NCBI GenBank assembly: GCA_025093555.1
Contig: JAIWNF010000001.1
Location: 558,001-622,000 of the forward strand
Source of the DNA: Circinella umbellata
Lineage: Eukaryota; Mucoromycota; Mucoromycetes; Mucorales; Lichtheimiaceae
Direction of reading: 5' to 3'
Length of the DNA stretch: 64,000 nucleotides
In this document: positions 62,056 to 64,000 of the stretch, piece after piece
Numbering within the stretch: position 1 is the stretch's first letter
How the letters are laid out: each line of letters begins with the position of its first letter
Notes under the pieces: model-generated
What the model saw: only the letters and a program-made list of their open reading frames with translations
What the model was told of the DNA's origin: nothing
The model's database searches: none
Made by a program: the position numbers and the translations under genes

Positions 62056-62656
62056 ATGGCTCAACACGAAGATTATATGGCAGAGGTTTGTTTTTCTTTT
62101 TTTTTTCTTTTTTGATTAATTATATAAAAATGATAGAGAAGATAACGCGTTTTTATTAAAAAATTCTTATTATTATTATAAAAATATTTAGATGTTACGT
62201 CGTCTTAAAGCACGACTTGCTCTTGCTGATTTCAAACGACAACATGGATATGAAAAATATGATCTTTATACATTAGAAAACAATTTACTTCGAGTAACAA
62301 CAACAACAACGACAATAAAGAAACGATCTGCTTTTTCAACAATAAAACAATCCAAGAAGAATAATAACCAACTTCATAGATTTTATCCAACTTCACCTAT
62401 CACATCTCCTTCTTCCTTAACAACAGCAACAGCAACAAATAATACTAATAATCGTGTATCTAAATCTTATATGACTTCACCTTCTACTCTTCTTCAAAGT
62501 CCACTTTCTGCCAAGAGAAATACACCACCTAGAAAACAACGACATCAACCATCTCTTGTTATATCATCACCAAGTTCATCATCTACAAGTACATTCATGT
62601 CTTCTGATGATGAAGATGCTGCTAATTTATTAGTCATGCTTCACAATATGGCATGA
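62056..62656 (+). CDS. Whi5/Nrm1-like (GTB motif) cell-cycle regulator, small
   Basis: Two exons, 62056-62085 (MAQHEDYMAE) and 62192-62656, give 164 residues. The start of exon 2, MLRRLKARLALADFKRQHGY, resembles the GTB motif (LR.RL.LA.FK....) by which Whi5/Nrm1 proteins bind G1/S transcription factors. The middle is Ser/Thr/Asn-rich with possible CDK sites (SPLSAKR, TPPRKQR). The C terminus (DDEDAANLLVMLHNMA) looks like the acidic/hydrophobic tail motif seen in the family. By inference it would be a corepressor of G1/S genes relieved by CDK phosphorylation. The family call rests on short motifs. Exon 1 is only 30 bases with a GTTTGT donor. Confidence 0.65.
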
Positions 62657-63050
62657 TGATTATATACATATTTACATATATGTCTGTTTTTTATTCTATT
62701 TCATAATTTTTGAATCATTCTTTTTCATAATCCCTCTTTCATTGACATTCATATCACATTTATATAAGTTCATAAACACTTCATTTAACAAATCCATATA
62801 CCACACACACACACACATACACACAGACACAAAGACATATATACACCATTTCATGCATCATTACTATTACTACTATTTTATTATAATTCTTTGCTTCACA
62901 TATACAACACAATTTAAGCATTTATTTGTATACCATTATTATTATTATTATTGTTATTACTATTTACACCAGTCCAATCCCTTCCATGATAAACGTCCTT
63001 TTTTTTTTTTCTTTTTTGTCCCTTCAATTTTGTATATAGAAATATTAAAC
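62657..63050. other. Convergent 3' flanks
   Basis: AT-rich with CA and TTA microsatellites; both neighbouring genes end here. Nothing else seen. Confidence 0.45.
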
Positions 63051-64000
63051 TTAGAATAAATTCATGATCATTTCACGTACTCTGTCGCGTATAATATTAT
63101 TATCACATAGAACGCTGGTAGTAACATAGGGTGGATGAACACGTGCACGTCCCAAGACATGTATCACCGGGTCGTTTAAATCATACCTAAATGGGATACG
63201 ACTCTCATTGATCCCCAAATCCCAAAAAAATAAAAAGAATTATTTAATTTTTTTATTAAAAAAAATAATAGAATGGTATCATATATTCAACCCAACCAGA
63301 GAATAACTTCTCTCATTCAAAATCCATAATAAGATGAGTGGGGTGGGGGGGGGAGGAGGAGGAGGGGAAACTCCTTAATTTTTATTTTACCTTTTCTAAA
63401 TACGCCACGAAAGCCTCGCGTCTTTCCACAATCCATGACGCGTTAGAATCATATTCTTCTTGATTATAATTAAATAATTCATCCATGTCTTTTAGTGTCA
63501 TTTTTAAATCTTGATCCACTTTATTTATTTTCAAGTGAAAGAGAGAGAGAGAAAAAAAAAAGAGAAAAGAATTAGTATTTTTTAATCGAATCATTTTTTT
63601 AAGGAGAAGGAGAAGGAAGGGATTATTATTCATGGGTTTGTTGAAATAATAATAAGGTATATCCATCCATCCTCCAAAACATATATAATTGCACTTGACA
63701 AGAACCTCCTTTCTTAACACTCCCCGAGTTTTACTACACTCCGGTTCTAATGCCTTTCGCACCTCCCCCAAACTCCCTCTCTCCCCCTTTTTTTTTCGAC
63801 AAATAGATAATAATAATAAAAAAAAGGGGGGGGGGGAGGAAAGAAGCCTGAGTAGCAGTAGTAGCAGTAGTAGTAGTAGGGGTTACCAAACAAAAAAAAA
63901 CAGTTGGGGACCATTATATTTACCAGCAATCCTATCCAAAGCGTGATGCATAATAGCAATGGCACCGGTCTTTTCATCATTAATAAGAATCAAGTTTCCT
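63051..64000 (-). CDS. 3' end of an unrecognised gene, runs off the window
   Basis: Three exons are visible: beyond 64000 to 63924, 63519-63389 and 63203-63051 (stop). They join in frame: GNLILINDEKTGAIAIMHHA, then VDQDLKMTLKDMDELFNYNQ...SWIVERREAFVAYLEK, then SRIPFRYDLNDPVIHVLGRA...RDRVREMIMNLF. I chose the acceptor at 63204 because the nearer TTTAG at 63187 puts a stop in frame. The sequence is clearly protein-like and soluble, but I do not recognise the family. The first intron (404 bases) is long for this region. Confidence 0.6.

Overview
The window looks like nuclear DNA of a fungus, most likely from the Mucoromycota (Mucorales type). It is very AT-rich. Its genes carry many short GT..AG introns, often with CTAAC-like branch sites. 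Spacers are full of homopolymers and microsatellites, and the recognisable genes are typical fungal ones: a CreA/Mig1 repressor, an SreA/Fep1-type iron GATA factor, a Whi5-like protein, Iml2/TTC39 and CLASP. Exon coordinates below were derived by eye from splice signals and reading-frame continuity. No tRNA, rRNA or CRISPR array was seen.

Layout. 1-4.3 kb: a nearly intact Crypton-type tyrosine-recombinase transposon gene (-) in a gene-poor flank. 8.8-11.7 kb: a CreA/Mig1 zinc-finger repressor (-) and the exosome subunit RRP43/EXOSC8 (+), divergent over about 1 kb. 13.4 kb: a 230-bp palindromic MITE. 15.5-17.0 kb: a decayed duplicate of the 3' half of the CLASP gene that lies intact at 19.0-24.1 kb (-). 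CLASP intron 1 holds antisense exon-like sequence. 24.7-27.6 kb: a possible small secreted peptide gene (-), a 78-bp-unit foldback repeat, and two oppositely oriented remnants of a PIF1/Helitron-type helicase. 28.7-35.9 kb: a CaMKK/Ssp1-type kinase and an Iml2/TTC39 protein (both +). 38.9-39.7 kb: a secreted expansin-like DPBB protein (+).

42.3-55.9 kb is an accessory block. It holds six copies (A-F, all +) of a multi-exon gene family with a possible PD-(D/E)XK-like domain; only copy C is near full length. A MULE transposon with terminal inverted repeats and a USP-like (deubiquitinase-like) C-terminal domain lies between copies B and C. A second TA-flanked MITE lies just upstream of the truncated copy D. 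56.5-64 kb returns to single-copy genes: importin alpha (+), the iron-type GATA factor (-), a Whi5-like protein (+), and the 3' end of an unrecognised gene (-) running off the window.

The single-copy genes do not form a pathway together. They are ordinary regulatory and housekeeping genes separated by transposon-derived sequence. The most unusual items are the intact Crypton, the MULE with a protease-like tail, the paralogous array, the CLASP duplication with an apparent 24-nt intron in the parent gene, and an 8-nt microexon in the Iml2 gene.
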